Source: Armatimonadota bacterium (GTDB lineage: Bacteria; Armatimonadota; Fimbriimonadia; Fimbriimonadales; Fimbriimonadaceae). Taken from it: 50,444 bases of DNA. The notes under the pieces were generated by a model. It saw only the letters and a program-made list of their open reading frames with translations, was not told the DNA's origin and searched no databases. Position 1 is the first letter of the stretch, and every line of letters starts with the position of its first letter. Position numbers and translations under genes: made by a program. The DNA is taken from contig JAIOPU010000094.1 of NCBI GenBank assembly GCA_021413725.1, positions 1 through 50,444 of the forward strand, in the 5' to 3' direction. Below, one piece after another: positions 49,432 to 50,444 of the stretch.

Positions 49432-50444
49432 TGAACTTACGCAATCTTTCAATTCTTATTGCCAGCCTTTCTTTTCAGTTCGCCAAGGCGCAAGTATTAG
49501 CGTCTGCAGGATTTGAACAAACCGAAGGTTACTCGCTCGGAACCCTATACCCCCAGCAGGGCTGGTTGGGTAGTTCAGCCCAAGTAACCACCGATGCCGC
49601 TGTAGGGCAGGGAATCACATTCCAGGGTCAAAGGTTTGTGGAATTAAACGCGACGACTTTCCTGACCGACTCCAGAATTTGGAAACCCTTCACGTTCATC
49701 CCCGGTAACGCGACTGCGCCGTGGTTACGAGTGCAATGGGCACAGGCCGTGGATGACCTGGGATGGCCGCCAACTAATCTGTTCCTGAGTGACTACGGCT
49801 CCGAAATCTGGACGAGCGCGGGTCGTGTAGGCGGACTCTTTATCGCTCGAGAATCTAACGAACTAACTTATTTTAATAGCGTGACGCAGCAGGAAGTGGG
49901 TCTTTTTGTTACGGCAAATCGATTGGCTTGGCATAGCTTTTCGATGACCTTCGATACCGTCAGGAATTTAGCGACCTACGAAATGGATGGGCAAGTTGTC
50001 CTGAAAGACAGTCCGATTCAGCCGATTGCGAGCCCGATTGTGAGTGCGCCCTGGGTCTGTAATCGGCCGGCTTATGACAAGGCTCAGCTTGACTGGTATT
50101 CAGTCACAGCACTGCCGCCGAGGTCGATGCGAGTGAAGATTAATTTGTTGGAATGGCTTGGAAGCATCTACAATAAAATCGTCGACACTAAAGTATATGA
50201 CTCCGGCAATCAACTCATCTTTGAGGCCAATGTTCCAATGAACAAATCGGGCGAAGTTACATTTGCTGTGCCGGATGTCACCGGTCCAGTGAAGCTTCGA
50301 CTTAAGCCGGTAGGATTTTTGAGTCAGAGCCTTGACATCCCTGACCCCCGGTCGACGGGAAATTTCACTTGGTCAGTTGCATGCACCCCGGGCGATATCG
50401 CGGGTGATAACACAATAGACCTGTCGGACTACACGGTGATCGCG
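49431..50444 (+). CDS. secreted lectin-like protein with dockerin-like module (3' end beyond window)
   Basis: 338 codons are visible from GTG 49431, overlapping the previous stop (TAGTG). The signal peptide is MNLRNLSILIASLSFQFAKA. The ectodomain (SAGFEQTEGYSLGTLYPQQG, WHSFSMTFDTVRNLATYEMD) follows the same LamG-like plan as the upstream protein, and a beta-sandwich linker (MRVKINLLEWLGSIYNKIV) leads into the first calcium loop, GDIAGDNTIDLSDYTVIA, where the window ends. It is a diverged paralogue translated from the same message. Confidence 0.85.
   Translation, partial: MNLRNLSILIASLSFQFAKAQVLASAGFEQTEGYSLGTLYPQQGWLGSSAQVTTDAAVGQGITFQGQRFVELNATTFLTDSRIWKPFTFIPGNATAPWLRVQWAQAVDDLGWPPTNLFLSDYGSEIWTSAGRVGGLFIARESNELTYFNSVTQQEVGLFVTANRLAWHSFSMTFDTVRNLATYEMDGQVVLKDSPIQPIASPIVSAPWVCNRPAYDKAQLDWYSVTALPPRSMRVKINLLEWLGSIYNKIVDTKVYDSGNQLIFEANVPMNKSGEVTFAVPDVTGPVKLRLKPVGFLSQSLDIPDPRSTGNFTWSVACTPGDIAGDNTIDLSDYTVIA

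Noticed and set aside
1-50444. tRNA, rRNA or other known structured RNA genes
   Set aside because: I looked for cloverleaf-like arms with TTCGA-type loops and for rRNA-like stretches in intergenic regions and saw none that I could support by eye; a covariance search would settle it.

Overview
The window looks like a chromosomal segment from an Armatimonadota bacterium, most likely near Fimbriimonadia. This is inferred from gene content, not from a marker tree. The signs are three DUF1559-type prepilin-like proteins ([20 protein letters not shown]-type N-termini), PEP-CTERM secreted proteins, and many secreted proteins ending in a dockerin-like double calcium-loop module. Housekeeping genes (rpsB, pheA, cdaA, lepB) show it is not a plasmid or phage. 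I saw no rRNA, tRNA, CRISPR array, transposase or integrase.

Layout. 1-6.2 kb: the start of a GH35 beta-galactosidase running off the left edge, a secreted hypothetical protein, an acyltransferase-3, a PEP-CTERM protein, rpsB, and a FAD oxidoreductase that has lost its nucleotide-binding N-terminus. 6.2-10.6 kb: a tight minus-strand operon of LacI regulator, GH13 amylase, prepilin-like protein and small membrane protein, with a readable promoter and a palindromic operator at its head. 10.6-17.3 kb is the accessory core. It holds two paralogous helical+FnIII proteins, a 42-bp tandem hairpin array, a large PIN-domain nuclease, a Gly-rich membrane peptide, a PEP-CTERM repeat protein between two 231-bp repeat arrays, and a second copy of the 3' end and terminator of the neighbouring response-regulator gene.

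17.3-22.8 kb: two CheY-like regulators, a FAH-like protein, an M16 peptidase, a GAF/HisKA_2 histidine kinase carrying a palindromic repeat inside its reading frame, and a PHB-depolymerase-like esterase. 22.8-30.3 kb: two prepilin-like proteins, a tandem pair of dockerin-module proteins plus a third one, DUF1801, a membrane protein and a HEAT-repeat protein. 30.3-37.5 kb: a two-lobed retropepsin-like protein, a cdaA-cdaR-GNAT operon (c-di-AMP synthesis), pheA, then a dockerin-module protein followed by a decayed second pheA 3' end. 37.5-44.6 kb: small secreted or anchored proteins and an operon of signal peptidase I, Nudix hydrolase, two GT2 glycosyltransferases and an O-antigen-ligase/TPR fusion. 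44.6-50.4 kb: DUF4446, an ECF sigma factor and its putative anti-sigma, a second ECF sigma, and two adjacent dockerin-module proteins, the last cut by the window edge.

The most notable patterns are these. (1) Two unrelated housekeeping genes (response regulator, pheA) each have a second copy of their 3' end, with one secreted repeat-protein gene lying between the copies. (2) A PIN nuclease and Gly-rich peptide locus is headed by a 42-bp tandem hairpin array, and related short motifs recur in an AT-rich stretch near 17 kb. (3) One C-terminal beta-domain plus dockerin-like unit is attached to six different ectodomains, with no cohesin in view.
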